A stretch of 64,000 nt of DNA from Adiantum capillus-veneris (GCA_014529385.2 CM043942.1:563001-627000); one strand, 5' to 3'; shown: positions 1-11,986, counted from the stretch's first letter. Numbers and translations are program-made. The notes: a model not told the origin generated them from the sequence alone.

Positions 1-58
1 TGTGCTATGAACTAACCCTTACTTTGAATCTTGTTTGAGCTCCTACTAAGGTGGTACG

Positions 59-108
<50 letters not shown>
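59..108. repeat. 50-nt poly-C run
   Basis: An uninterrupted run of cytosines directly follows ordinary AT-rich sequence and is followed by more C-rich sequence up to about position 120. Such a pure poly-C/poly-G tract is rare in plant DNA, so its length may be partly a sequencing or assembly artefact. A second, shorter run lies at 12,605-12,632. Confidence 0.9.
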
Positions 109-112
<4 letters not shown>

Positions 113-120
113 GCCCCCCC

Positions 121-1294
121 TCATATTCCCCATGATGAGGTCCATGTGTGTCGTTTTGGTGTAGAGGCCATGAAGCTCAATTTGCATCCCTCATTGAATG
201 GTGCCTCCACTAAGGAGTTCTCAAGCTATGCTCTACTATCTCTTTGACAAAGGAGTCCACTAAAGAGTTTTCCACACCTTCAACAAGTATTTATTGTGAA
301 GATCTCTCAAAGGAAACATCGTCATCAAGCTCCAACCAAGAGGTCATCATCCAAGGCTTACCATTGTGGTCACCAAAAGAAGCTCAAGAGAGGAAAAATC
401 TTTATTGTCAAACAACACGCATGTGGGGAAAGAATTTTAATTAAATAAACTCATCTTTACTTCAAAATAAGTCTTGTTGTTATCAAATTCCTAGGTCAAG
501 GCATTGCGTTGAGTGCTTTGTTTCTAGTGTGAAGATACTTCCCAAGGGTCCTCGACTTCATCTAGTGAAAGCACTTTCAAATTTGGGGATTATCAAATTC
601 AAGCAGGGTGAGTTGTACATTAATGGTGTTAAATATTGTTGCCAGACTACATATGGTGACACACTTCAATTGTTGCTATCTAGAAGGCTCAAGGTTGTTG
701 AGAAGGTGACAATTGAAGCCTTAGAACTCTACAAGGATGATGATGGTCACAAGCAAGGCACGGTTAATGACTGGTGAGAAAATTCTTCACATCTCTCGAA
801 TGGTGGGATCAAAAAGGCCAAAGACTCAACAACTTGACTCATGAAAGCTTGTAACTAATTCACCAACAAATAATCACGTTTCCCATAACTTTCATGCTAT
901 TCAAAATATTAGGCTGGATGTGTGTATTAATAGAAAGATTTCTTACAACAAAGATTGGTCTTCCTCTTTGGAGCTGAGAGATTAAGAGAAATTATATTGT
1001 CCCCTCACCATCTAATACTTCCTATGTTGGACTATGGAATTTCCTTTGATCTGCACATATTTATCTTACTTTAAGTAAATTCCATGAATCATAGAGATTT
1101 GTGTGGATCTATCTGCCCTCTTTCTAGATAATCTATGCACATAACAGTTAACACAAAACTCAGGTTACAAAACATTATAAGGGACCTATTAGGTCCTCTT
1201 CGTCTAGCTGAGATAATGTATCTCCTATCAACCCATTTATTCTACCTTCAATAAGATATGACTTGGGCCTACATGTGTTTATCTTTGTTTTGTA
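121..1294. other. No recognisable gene
   Basis: Only short open frames without family signatures are present. The longest, at 529-777 on the plus strand (82 codons), starts on a non-ATG codon and resembles no family I recognise. It may be a worn part of the retroelement relic that follows. Confidence 0.5.
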
Positions 1295-1545
1295 TTGAGC
1301 TGGATCAACATCTTCCTTTTATGGCTTTTCCAAACTTCTTTGGGTGCAAGAGAGAATGCTCCTCATTTCTTAGATAATCTAGAGATGTCCTTCTTAGTCT
1401 TCAAGCATGATGTTGAAGCAACAAAGGTCAGGGCCTTTCCTGTGGTCCTGCGAAAGGGCACCAAGGTATGGTATCAAATTCTCTCTCTAGATGTGAGAGA
1501 GGATTAGGGGAGACTTAAGACTACCTTTACCAACAACTATCGATA
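1295..1545 (+). pseudogene. Gypsy gag relic
   Basis: The translation holds a stretch of the Retrotrans_gag type: a basic, aromatic pattern around 'KVRAFPVVLRKGTKVWYQ', followed after an in-frame TAG by 'GRLKTTFTNNY'. This is the order seen in the capsid part of plant Ty3/Gypsy gag proteins (A-x-x-W-Y then a segment ending T-F). The TAG sits where a tryptophan codon (TGG) is usual, so one G-to-A change explains it. No start or zinc knuckle is visible. It lies 500 bases upstream of a Gypsy RT relic on the same strand and probably belongs to the same dead element. Confidence 0.55.
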
Positions 1546-2039
1546 GCAAGAGCCCCTAGACAAAATCTATAGGCAGCTCCAACAACTTCCCCTATCTTTT
1601 CTTGATGGTTACAAGGTTGGAAATCCTCTCCATAAACTTGGTTCAAGGTATCATACCCCCACTTCTAGCCAATGAAGCTAATCCACAAGGTTCCCAAAGG
1701 TAGCAAGGCTCAAGGCTACTCGCTAATTTTGGGGCGGCCTTGGTACATCTTGGGAGACTAGAGCATTGGAGTTGCGGCTCAAGAGAAAATACGGAGGGAG
1801 GTAACAGAAGATTATGTATGACATGAAGCTAGGCAAAAAACAAAGTTTAGAGCTAGAATATTTTGTTTATGAGTGGATTACAAGTGATTACTCCTCATCT
1901 TATGAGCAAACATTTGAGGAAGAGGCAAGATCCATAGAGGTGATGGGTGTTTTTCTGCTCTGCGAGATCCAAATATGGAGAAGGGCCAAAACCTCCCGAG
2001 TGAAGTAGATGAGACAGGGTTAGAAACCATGCTAGCCCA

Positions 2040-3190
2040 AGATTTGTCTTAAGAAGAAAAAGAGTCTTACATGCAGGTATTGAGGAAGCATGCTAGCCTC
2101 TTCATTTTTTATTTGAAGCACATCAAAAGGGTCACCACGACACAATAGCACATTCATATAAAGGAAGGTATCAAACTAGTCGTGCAAAAGCTAAGAAGGC
2201 TTGGAGTAGTTCAAAAGGATGCATTATTGAAGGAGATAAAGAGGTTGTTAAAATCTAGGTTCATTTATCCGATGGAAGATTCGTAGTGGGCATCCCCAAT
2301 AGGGGTGACCCCTAAGAAAAATGGTAAGTGGTGGGTATGTGTGGATTACAAGCCTCTAAATGCTGCCTACAGAAAGGGATCATTTTCTCTCCCACTCCAA
2401 GATGAGATCTTGAATGAGGTGGTAGGGCATGAGAGATATATTGTGTGTGACGGTACTCAAGATATTTCTACATAAGGATTGCAGATGAGGATCAACAATT
2501 GACAACCTTCATCACACCCTGGGTTGTTTTTCATATAGGGTTGTGCCATTTGGCCTAACCGATGCCCCAGCTATCTTTCAATGATTCATCAACTTCATCT
2601 TCCTCCAACCATATATGTTGGTATGTCCATGAGAGTATTTATTGATGATTTTTGCATCTACAGCTCTAAGCCATTACACTTGAGCAAGGTGTTTGAAGGA
2701 TTTATATGATTGGTTCAGCTGGGCGGGCAACTCAACAAGGATAAATGCCATATTAGAGAATCCATGGTAACACTTTTGGGCCACGTGGTGTCAGAGAGAG
2801 AAACAGAAGTCAACCTAGAGAAAGTGAAGTCACTCCTTGCTCTACCTTCACCTTTAAACATGAAGAAATTGGTATCATTTATGCATAAGGTACACTAATT
2901 CAGCCGCTTCATGAATCTCCTCTCACAGGAAATCTATCCACTACATCAACTCACCAAGCAAGCCACCTTGGCATGGGATGAGAGTAGTGAGAGATGTTTT
3001 TGAGGAGGTTAAGGAAATTTTGGGCTCTTTACATAGTATTTTGCAATCTTCTTGGGAGGAGGTCTTCTACATCAACCCTAGCCTTGGGTGTGAAGCACTA
3101 CGGGTAGTCTTGATGCAAAAGGATCCAAAGCCAATAGGGGTTTCAACTCTACAGAACGGTTGGTCTTGGCCTTTAGATCTGTAGTGGTGG
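2040..3190 (+). pseudogene. Gypsy reverse transcriptase / RNase H relic
   Basis: A degenerate Ty3/Gypsy pol fragment spread over several frames. Recognisable pieces in order are 'GIKLVVQKLRRLGVVQKDAL' (RT N-terminus), 'SPIGVTPKKNGKWWVCVDYKPLN' motif region around 2,290-2,360, 'RVVPFGLTDAPAIFQ' around 2,540, and a destroyed catalytic region near 2,640-2,660. Then come the 'LGHVVSERETEVNLEKVKSL' connection around 2,780 and 'FSRFMNLLSQEIYPLHQLTK' around 2,900. The start of RNase H around 3,060-3,130 (N-P-S-L-G-C-E-A-L) has lost the catalytic aspartate context. There are many stops and frameshifts and no LTR, so this is an old dead copy. It joins directly to LINE-like sequence at about 3,190. Confidence 0.8.
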
Positions 3191-3930
3191 AGAAATTTAT
3201 TAATTATGCATTTGAGAGCATGTGCAATGCTAGAGAGACTAAGTGTTGGGCTCTCAAAAAGTAACTCTTTCACACATTGGTGACACCGATGCTTCTTTAT
3301 GGAGTGGAGGTGTGGGGTGATAGCATTGCAAAGTCTACTTAGAAAGAGTTTGAGAACGTCCAAAAGAGTTTTCTCACCAATGTTCTCCAAGTCAAGACAC
3401 AAACACCCTACATGCTCTTACTTCTTGAGTCCGGATCACTTCCCATTGAGGTTTTGGGCATGCAAAGGGTTGTGGAGTACATGCTTAAGAAAAAACGTAG
3501 CCCTTTGTATTGACTTCCTAGAATCGCATATGAAGTAAGTCAAAAGGTCCAAAAGACATGCAAGAGCAAAATACTAAGTCCGGGGTGGATTCTTGACATC
3601 AAGAAATGGTTTGGAAGATGGGATGCATGTCACTTGGTCAAGGAGGCATCGATCGAATCCCAAGTTAATGAGGCAATGTATCACGACTTGGGAGAAATAC
3701 AGCGGTTCTCGCTTCAGCCATTACACCACACACATTGCCCCAAATTACAAACCTCTCTTCTTCTCCGAATGAGGTAACCAAACGTATCTCTACATCCTTG
3801 TGGCTAACGCATATTCTAGGAAGAGTTTGGCATATCATACAAGGGCTTTCATGGGGGGAATGCTAGACCCATGAGGAATTGGGAGGAGAGTGGCTTGACT
3901 CCAAGTCTCTAGCTTCAAGCAGTGTATAAA
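3190..3930 (+). pseudogene. Non-LTR reverse transcriptase C-terminal relic
   Basis: Across two frames the sequence encodes 'LVTPMLLYGVEVWG' near 3,280-3,320 and then 'FENVQKSFLTNVLQVKTQTP' and 'LPIEVLGMQRVVEYMLK'. The T-P-x-L-L-Y-G-x-E-V-W-G pattern is typical of the region downstream of the RT core in LINE-type elements, where a short-peptide C-terminal domain follows. It is broken by stops (for example at about 3,264 and 3,340) and has no catalytic core of its own. It abuts Gypsy sequence, so it is either a separate insertion or the product of template switching. Confidence 0.55.
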
Positions 3931-4116
3931 GTTGGTTATAAGTGGCCCTCTCCCATGAAAATGCAGGCTGCCATTCCCCTATCGATCTCCCGTCGGCCCA
4001 TCGGCCCTCCGTACCTGTCGGCCTTGCATACAAGGATGGTATTGATATTGCCCAGAAAGGCTCGGGTAAGACAACAAGTTTCATTTTGACTATGCTACAT
4101 CATATATCTTTACTGC

Positions 4117-5655
4117 TGATGGGAGCTTTTCACAAACCAAGCTCCCATACCCCTCTTCTCTCGTCCCCACCCCATGAAAACCCCCTCTTAGGGAGGGAGT
4201 GATAAAAGGCATTGGAAAAAGTAAGAAAAAAGTAAAGTATGATTATGTAAATATATAAGAAAGGTAAAATAGGCCACCTCATGCCTGCGGGGTAGCCCAT
4301 CCCCACCTTGCCTCCTTTTTCTTCACTGTTGCCCCGCCGGGTGTCCCTTTTCCTCTCCTCCACTCAAAAGGTCAACCCCCTCTCTCTTCCCCTTGTCCTT
4401 TCTCCTTTCTCTCTCCCCTAAAGCTACCCCACCTCTCACCAATAATGCATTATAACTCACCAATAATGCACCAACTCACATGCAACTTACCCTATCTTCA
4501 AAAATAGTATACCCCACCCCCTCTTTCTCTCTCCTATCATATCCCATGACCCAAATACCCCCCCCTCTCTCTAAAGGGCGCCAAGTCTCTTGTCTTGTAG
4601 CTAAATAACCTCCCCCACACTCGCACACACTTAGTTTCACTGAAAAAGGTGCCCACAGACCCATCCCCACCCGGTGGTTACCTGATTTTTTTTGTGTTCA
4701 CACACAGCTGCACATAGATTCACCTCTGAACACACTCCCCTCTCTCCCCTCTTGTAATTACTTTATTCTCCATGTCACCTCTCACTTTCTTTCATCAACC
4801 CATCTCTCTCTCTTAGTCTCTCTCTCATGAGACTGCTGTTCTGGCACATATACACACAGCCAGACAAGTGGGGCCCACAGTCACATGGCCTATGTAGATA
4901 ATGATTTCTTCATTTCTAAAATCTAGAATTCCTCCCCCCTCCTCCCCTATATAAAGAGGGGTCACCATCACACTAAATACACACACAACATCACCAAAGA
5001 ACACACTATGCACTGTGTGTGCCTAGTGCACACACATCCACACCATCACCATCACCGCAATCACCATGCTTGTCTTGAGCATGACCTCTACACCCTTGGC
5101 TATGGAAGATGAAGGGCAACTAAATGAAGGATGATGGCCATAATCCTCGTGCGAGTCTTCGCCATCAACTCCCACCTATCCACCATGTGCTCTACCACTC
5201 TCTCCCTTCTCATTCCCCTACCCTATGCTCTCCATTTCATCGCCTTATTCTCGAAATAAATCTTGAGGTTTTGTGAGTATGTTTTCTTGCAATGTTTTGC
5301 CCATGTGAGGTGTGCGGAATCGCCACCTAGTCTTGTGTTTGGAGTGAGCTTGTGTATGTGTGAAGGGTGTGCGGATTCGCCATCCTTTTGTGGTGCCTAA
5401 GCACTAAGCCGCTATACCCCCTCCCTCACTCTCTCTCTCTCTCACTTGATCTCATTCCCTTTCCTCTTCATCATTGCTCCCAAGCATCCATCTCTCTTGG
5501 ATGAAAACTTTGTTATGGTGGTGTGTTGTTTGCGTCCTAGCCGCTGAAGCTAGGTTGTGCCCCCTGTTTGCTTTACCATGACAGGCTCGAGGCACACCAT
5601 TCGGTCCCCGGTGTTTTAGAGGCCGTCGGGGTTCGGGGTTCGCTTTGCTCCCGTC
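4117..5655 (+). mobile_element. Solo LTR inserted in the helicase
   Basis: This 1.54-kb block begins TGATGGGAGC and ends GCTCCCGTC(A), an imperfect 10-bp terminal inverted repeat with TG...CA ends. It is flanked by the 5-bp direct repeat ACTGC (4,112-4,116 and 5,656-5,660; the terminal A can be assigned either way). Removing it rejoins helicase sequence: '...FILTMLHHISLL' runs on into 'PPLDE' in the region before PTRELAQQ. It has no coding capacity, is pyrimidine-rich in the middle, and carries a TATA box. Size, ends and duplication fit a solo LTR left by LTR-LTR recombination. A small DNA transposon with short TIRs is the less likely alternative. Orientation is set by the TATA box. Confidence 0.75.
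4948..4956 (+). promoter_or_regulatory. TATA box in solo LTR
   Basis: TATATAAAG in a GC-richer setting (CTCCCC before, AGGGG after), 830 bases into the LTR. Its place, with an A/C-rich stretch 25-40 bases downstream, fits the U3/R boundary of an LTR promoter. Confidence 0.55.
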
Positions 5656-6284
5656 ACTGCCACCCCTTGATGAATAGGACCTAGAGAGACTTGAAAGGGT
5701 CTGTATTCTCTGATCTTGGCCCCTACTAGAGAGCTAGCTCAACAAATTCAAGACGAGACTCTAAAGCTGTCATGCTATGTTGATGTAAGAGTAGTTTTTC
5801 TTATTGGACCTCATTCACTTGAAGAACAAGGCATGCAAATCGGATGTGAGATTGTCATAGACACGCCAGGAAGACTGCTCAACTATTTAGAAAGGAAGTT
5901 TGTGGTGCTCGGTCAATGTAGCTACATAGTTGTAGATGAAGCTGATACGATGGTAGCAAAGGGATTTGAGGAGCAAGTGTTGGGTGTTCTCAATGCACTC
6001 CCTTTGAGGAGTATGGATCAACATGTGAATCGAACAATGTGCATGTTCAGTGCGACCATGCCGAATGTTGTGGAGAGAACTGCAAAATGTTTAGAGAAGC
6101 TGTCATTATCAATGGGTGGAGAACTGGGACAACCACCGTATTTAGTAACCTAGAAGGTAGGGATGGTAAACACAGTTTCAGAAAAACTGAAAAGGTTGCA
6201 AGCAATGCTAGACAATTCAAGCGTCGTATACACAAGAAGTTTTGGACAAATTCTCACAATAATTCCCACATTGTGAATTACCTC

Positions 6285-6439
6285 AACATCATGAACTTCT
6301 GTGAGGGAGGCACCACATACCTAGCTAGGTACAATTGGGGGCAAGAGACCGCCGGCCCAGTGGGGGGGTCGGTGGTCCCCTACCCCCAATCGTACCTAGG
6401 TAGGTATGTGGGGCCTCTTGAGCAGAAGCTCATGATGTT
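6285..6439. repeat. 155-bp foldback with arms of about 72 bp
   Basis: The left arm starting AACATCATGAACTTCTG (6,285) is matched by the reverse complement of the right arm ending CAGAAGCTCATGATGTT (6,439). Base pairing continues through CCACATACCT, AGGTAC and TTGGGGG blocks to a short G/C-rich centre around 6,357-6,366. About 60 of 72 positions pair. It lies between helicase segments that are adjacent in the protein, so it entered the helicase copy as a unit. It is either a tiny foldback/MITE-like element or a MITE-derived hairpin locus. I see no clear target duplication. Confidence 0.8.
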
Positions 6440-6895
6440 ATGCATTGTATGAAAAACACTTAGAAAGACTTTCTTTTCCTACATGAGAAAATTTCTAAAT
6501 ATTCTTGTCGTGGTGATGGTGTTTGTCAGTTCAAAAAAAGAAGCCAGAGATCTTGTAAGTAAGTTAGAGGTACAAGGGTACAAAGCAATTGGTTTTTACG
6601 GAGACATGCCTCAAGCATTAAGAGAGAAGAGTTTAAGGGACTTCAAGAGTAGGTTGTACAACTGTCTTTTGGCTCTGATTTGGCAAGGAGGGGTATTGAC
6701 ATACAAGGCGATGTCAAATGATTGAGGTAAGAGTGAGGTACCGCTAAAGCTAGCCCACCATGAACAACCCTTCATATAAAATGGGTGCCCTGACATCACA
6801 AGTCGAGTTCTCCATTCTTGAGATCTTTTCAACAATGTGGTTCTTGACGACACCTTGAAAATGAAACAATAATAAAGAAACCCTAAAAGCTAGCG

Positions 6896-8413
6896 ATGGC
6901 GTAGATTCATCATCCCTGCGCTCGCCCACCGCCAGATGACCTCGCCGGTCATCTCACCTACCCTCAACCCCGACGCGAGAACCACAAACATTTGGACTAC
7001 AGGTGGACTACCACACCACACTCTAGTGCACCCTAACTCCATGGCCGCCCACGCAAGTGGAGTAAACGACTATCACCTACTTGGTAACTCTCACTTCAAC
7101 CACTTGGAGCCTTTTCAATGCGACGATGATCAACTGCTGCATGCAAGTTTAAGCAATTTCCAAGCGGAGAGACGGGAAAGGCAAGATGCCTGGTTCTCTA
7201 CACAATATCCCTCTGCCAACACACCAGCACGGTTACATTTTGAGGCTGCTCAAGGCACTCCCCTGCACCCGCCTTTAGTGTTGCCGCTGAGTCTCAACCA
7301 GAAGGAAGCAGAGGCCATCATACAGGAGGCTCTGGCAAGACTATAGACGGTAAGCCTCTGGTCATCTTACCTGCTATTCAAGTTCACAAAACCCAGAATG
7401 ATCTAGAGAGCAGAGCTCTCATAGGTCTTCTACCCGGACCTCGGCCACCAGCCAAAGTGCTAAGAGGCTGGATAAGGAGTCAATGGGGGGCGATAGGGGC
7501 GGAAGTAGAGACCATCCATGCCCTACCAAAAACCAGCACGTTTTCATTTTCAAGAACGAAGACATGGACTTTAGGGTTTTAAGCTCGGGTCAATGGATTC
7601 TGTGCTCCTCCCCTTTGTGCCTGTTTAAATGGCACAAGGAGTACAACACTGAGAGAGACGCGCTATCACACTTCCCGGTGTGGGTTGAGCTTCCTAACCT
7701 GCCCCTGCATTTTCATAATCACCTGAAGACCATAGGTTCTCAACTAGGCAAGGTCCTAGGAGGACGCTCACGGGGAGAATACATCCCCTCTTGGCACCCA
7801 CAAGCCCTGATAGAGATTGACATCTCTGAGGACCTCCCTCAAGAAATGATCATCGCCCTAGATGATGGACAAGTCTTTGAAAAACCTCTGATATACAAAT
7901 ATCTATCGAACGCATGCTTTCACTGAGGAACAAAAGGACACTTCGTTCGGGACTGCTCCATCAAAAACCCTAAACCAAAAATGACCCCAAAGGCTCAGGA
8001 GAAAAGGGATAGTCAGCAACAAGCACCACAGCCAGCAGTCTCCTAGAAGAACAATAGAACCACATGGCCAACTGTAGAAAATCCCTCAAATGATAGAGTC
8101 AAACCTAGGCAGGCCAACAGATATGCCCTCCTAGCCTCACTTCCCGAATGGGAAAATTCAGAGGTAGCAAATTCGATTGGGCAGGACTCAGAAGAGGGCA
8201 GAACAGAGAGTCAAGGCTAGAAGATCAAGTCAACAAAACAGACCGAGGTTCTCCCATTGACCTCAACAAAGCATCTAGAAGCATAGAACCGAACAAGGAG
8301 AATGTGGCTCCTTGGCATGCAAGCTCTCCAGAAGCACGCCCATCCCCAATGGAAGTACAAAAAGACAACAAGAGGAGTCATAACTCAGTAACCCAGCCCT
8401 CACCAAGGGCCTA
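6896..8413 (+). pseudogene. LINE ORF1: DUF4283 / zinc-knuckle protein, broken
   Basis: This is the nucleic-acid-binding ORF1 product of plant L1 elements. An ATG at 6,896 is followed at once by TAG. The conserved DUF4283 region lies at about 7,395-7,915 and includes 'LKVLRGWIRSQWG'-like basic sequence, 'FIFKNEDMDFRVL', 'LFKWHKEYN', and 'FPVWVELPNLPLHF'. A CCHC zinc knuckle follows at 7,911-7,955: C-F-H-stop-G-T-K-G-H-F-V-R-D-C, where the second cysteine codon is now TGA. The rest to 8,413 is a basic, proline- and serine-rich tail. Several frames are needed to read it, and some annotated starts are not ATG. Confidence 0.8.
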
Positions 8414-8448
8414 GGCAAAGAACAAAAATGACTGAAAAAGCAATAAAT

Positions 8449-11400
8449 GAAGCTGTTCTTGTGGAATATAAAGGTTTTAACCGACCCCAACGAAGCAAAG
8501 AATATTAAAGCTCGGACTCAGAATTACCCCATAGACATGATAAGGCTACAGGAAGTCAATATTACAGGACAAGAGCTGGAGCAGAGGCTTCAATTGATAT
8601 CCAAGGAACTTCAATGGATCCACTCCTCGCACAACAGAGGTTCAGAGGGAACGGCCTAGGGCATTCCTTTGAACTAGAAAATCAATCAAACACTGTCATC
8701 AACATGTGAGTATTGGGCTGCTCTTTGCATCAAGGCTCCCATCATCTTTCTGTTAATTTCAATCTATGCAGGGGGTTCGGTTAAAGATAGGACCAAGCTA
8801 TGGGGACATATCGCTTAACACAAGGGACATACCATTCTGATGGGGGACTTTAATATGGTAGTGTCTATGGAGGATAGATACCTTATGAAGGGGAAAATAG
8901 TGGGGGGTACTGAGAAACAAGAATGGGATAATCTGAAGGAATAGCTGGACCTTTCGGACATAGGAACACAGGGAGAATTCACCTAGCAAAATTACTCGAG
9001 AGGGAGCCTTGCTTGAAAGGCTTGACTTGATAGATGTTACGTTAGTACTCCACTAGCTATACAATACAATAGGGTAAAAGATGCTACTAGAACCACCTCC
9101 TGTGCGTCTGACCACTACCCGTTAGTCATCACGATGGACAACAAATGCAACAAGATAAGGAACCATTGGTTCCACACAGACCCTTCACTGCTTCGGTTAG
9201 AGGAGGTCCAAAAATTCGTTAAAGCTATTTGGGTGCAAGCCTTCTCTAAGGGAAACACACCAGCTAAAGCTTGGAAGCTGGCGATCACCAACACTGAACA
9301 CTCCTTGATCTCTTTTAGGAGAAAGGTGACAAAGATTCAAAGAAAAAGGAAGGACTCTATCTATAATGAACTTATACAACTTGAAGCCTGTAGTAGGGAG
9401 GGCCTGGCAGTGCAGAACAAAATAACCACCCTTCGACATCAACTCAAGATTGAAGAAGAAATTACACGGCAGCACACTGAAGCATTCTTTAGAGAATGGT
9501 GGGCAGGGAAAGTGGACAAACCATCCAAAGCAATGTTCAGAATCCTCAGAAAGAAGCATCAAAGAGAACTGGTCCCAATGCTAGTAGGGGCCAGAGGGAC
9601 ATCCACATCTGAGGAGGAAAACCTTGAAGTGTCCAAAGACCACTACCCCAATTATTCAGCCCTCTAGAAGCTCATGATGAGTCGGTCATGCTTGCGAGAA
9701 GTATTATTAGGAGATGCAGGAAACGAGTGATCCCTCCTCATCTGAGCACCTAGCTAGACTCAAAACTATCTTTGGGAGAAATTAAAAGGGCCATAGATGC
9801 TCTTAAATTGAAGAAAAACACCTGGCATTGATGGCCTCCCTGCTGAGTTCTACCAAATGTTTAGAGATGTCTTAGCACCTATACATCTCATGGTTTGGCA
9901 AGAAGCTGTGAAGTATGGAGCCCTACCGACACAACTCAACACTGGATCATCAAGCTACTAATACATAAAAAAGGCCCTAAGGAAATACTATCAAACTTGA
10001 GGCCGTTGACTATGTCAAATGCCTTATATATAATTTTTGCCAAAGCCATCGCCCTTAGAATTGCCCCAGCCCTTGCTGAATGGTTGAGCTCTGAGCAGAA
10101 AGGATTTATCAAAGGACGTCGGCTCCTAGAAGCTGTGATAGCCATGTGGGAAGGAATAGAATCTACTGAATAATCAGTTCAAGATTATGTCTTCATCAAG
10201 GGCGACTTTGACAAAGCTTATGACATACTAGAATGGTCGTTTATTTTGGAATGCCTAACTATGATGGGGTTTGGGCCCAGGATTGTAAGGTTTATGCAAA
10301 CTCTCCTAGGTAATTCCCAAGCCCGAGTAGCTATTAACAATGGATTATCAAAAGCGTTCCCCCTTGGTAGATCGGTCAGGCAGAGATGTCCTCTGGCTCC
10401 TCTGCTATTCGCCACCTCAACTGACTCCCTAAATTGGTTGGTAAAAGATAAAATGCAACAAGGTAACCTTAGAGGAATCAAGCTGCCTAACGGGAACCGG
10501 CAGTGCCTATCTCAATTTGCTGACGACACAAATGGGCCGCTGCAAAATGACGACACCTCTCTGAAAGCCTTTTGGGAATGCCTCAATACCTTTTGCACAG
10601 CCTCAGGGTCCAGAATTAACCACACCAGAACATGGATTACAGCCTTAAGGTCCTCGCTCCCTAGGTGGGTGGAAGAGCAAGGATGCACAATCATTCGGGA
10701 TGGAGTCGTGTAAACTACTAGGAATCCCCTTTGGTTTCAAGATAACAATGGCTCAAAGGTGGCAGTGGGTCATGGACAGATTCCACACCAAGCTCAACAA
10801 ATGGACGGGACTTCAAGCTAACTTGGCAGGTAGGACTGTAGTTATAAAGCATTACATCGCTGGTTATGTTCTCTTCTTTCTCTCATGCTGGAGACCCCCT
10901 GACTGGCAATTAAAAGACCTAACCAGAATATGTAGGAACTTTCTTTGGTCTAGGGACCCCCATAAAAAAGGGCTAGCTAAAGTCAGTTGGGAAGTCTGCT
11001 GTCTTCCTAAAGATCAAGGGGGACTTTGCCTCACCAACTTCAAATTGTGGGTAGACAAACTAACTATAAAGCTCATCCTTAGAGCAATGGAGCATCTGGA
11101 TGAATAATGGGCCTCGTTATTATTTTGGGAAATCCACAAGTTCCATTTTAAAGGGAATAAGGGATCCACTAACATACCCTGGTTTACGGTATTCTTTGGA
11201 CCCCTAGAAGTTGTATCTAAGGGTTCAAAACTAATTAAATCTCTGTGGGCTACTTGGAACAGATACAGAAGCCTTATTAGAATCAACTGGGAATCAAAAT
11301 ATAGCAGACATATAAGGTCTTCTGAATCAATGTGTTGGTCCCTCCCCCCATCCCCCACTGAACCAGTGTCAGCTAAGCTTAGCAAAAAGACTCCACAAGA

Positions 11401-11986
11401 AAGGAATTATCACCTGGAAAGACATATGGAATACAATTGAGCACAGGTGAAAGAATGAAATCGAACTCCTAGGAAGGTATCATCCACAACCATGGGAACT
11501 CACCCTTATCCAGACTAGGACAGCCATGTTCCCAAAGGAGAAGGAGTGGGCGCTCTTTGAGCAGCCTAACTAGTCATCTAAGGCACTCTCGCCTACCCTC
11601 CCAACCGACCACCAACCCTACAAGAGCCTATCCGTGTCACCCTCAATAGAAAATGGCACGTGTCCCTCGACAAAAGATAGTGGAACTTCAAATTTAAAAC
11701 CCTCTGGCATCAAGACACTCCGGACAAACATTCGGTGCTGCTATGGCTAATCATGCACAAAGCAATATGGAGGGGCTACAGAATGAGCCATGCAGGCATG
11801 GGGGATGGGCTCTCCAAGAGATGTAATGGTAATGAGGAAGACATCACCCACCTCTTCATTAACTATCCTACTAACAGAGAAATATTGTCCCCTATCATTA
11901 GTGGGCTAGTGTACAAATTTTTTGGATTATCTAGAAATAACGGAATCGTTGTTTTTGTGATGAGGCTTACCAGACTAAAAGTCTGA
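8449..11986 (+). pseudogene. LINE ORF2: endonuclease-reverse transcriptase, broken
   Basis: The N-terminal endonuclease (8,449-9,150) keeps 'LFLWNIKVL', 'RLQEVN' (catalytic Glu), 'LMGDFNMV' and 'SDHYPLV' motifs. RT follows at about 9,780-10,560 with a frameshifted 'LKLKKNTPGIDGLPAEFY' region, 'LSNLRPLTMSN', 'SSEQKGFIKGR', 'KGDFDKAYD' (catalytic Asp) and 'FADDTN' (the YADD equivalent). 10,700-11,107 encodes 'LLGIPFG' and 'INKW/LNKWTG'-type thumb sequence. 11,690-11,890 encodes the zf-RVT-like domain 'LLWLIMHKAIW...DITHLFINYPT', where the last cysteine is lost. In-frame stops occur at 8,657, 8,675 and 8,941 among others, and several one-base shifts are present. Catalytic residues survive but the frame does not. 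Confidence 0.85.

Larger units (their letters stand above)
4015..6730 (+). pseudogene. DEAD-box RNA helicase pseudogene (PRP28/RH21-like)
   Basis: A broken copy of a DEAD-box ATP-dependent RNA helicase. In order, 4,030-4,116 encodes the Walker A region ('AQKGSGKTTSFIL'). After an inserted LTR, 5,716-6,110 encodes PTRELAQQ (Ia), TPGRLL (Ib), VVDEADTM (motif II) and FSATMP (motif III). 6,177-6,239 encodes 'SEKLKRLQAMLD'. 6,483-6,680 encodes 'VFVSSKKEARDLV' and 'FYGDMPQALREKS'. A one-base frameshift near 6,680 is needed to read 'SDLARRGIDI'. The segment between Ib and III (Q-C-x-Y-I-V-x-DEAD, G-F-E-x-Q-V) is closest to the splicing helicase PRP28 (plant RH21) as I know it. There are no visible introns, so it could be a retrocopy. 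The C-terminal RecA lobe is cut short before the LINE. It cannot be functional. Confidence 0.85.

Noticed and set aside
3067-3402. 111-codon minus-strand frame
   Set aside because: Antisense to the Gypsy/LINE relic and without motifs.
4117-5655. Intron of the helicase gene
   Set aside because: The block lacks GT...AG ends in register, is flanked by a direct repeat ACTGC and has TG...CA inverted ends, so an LTR insertion fits better.
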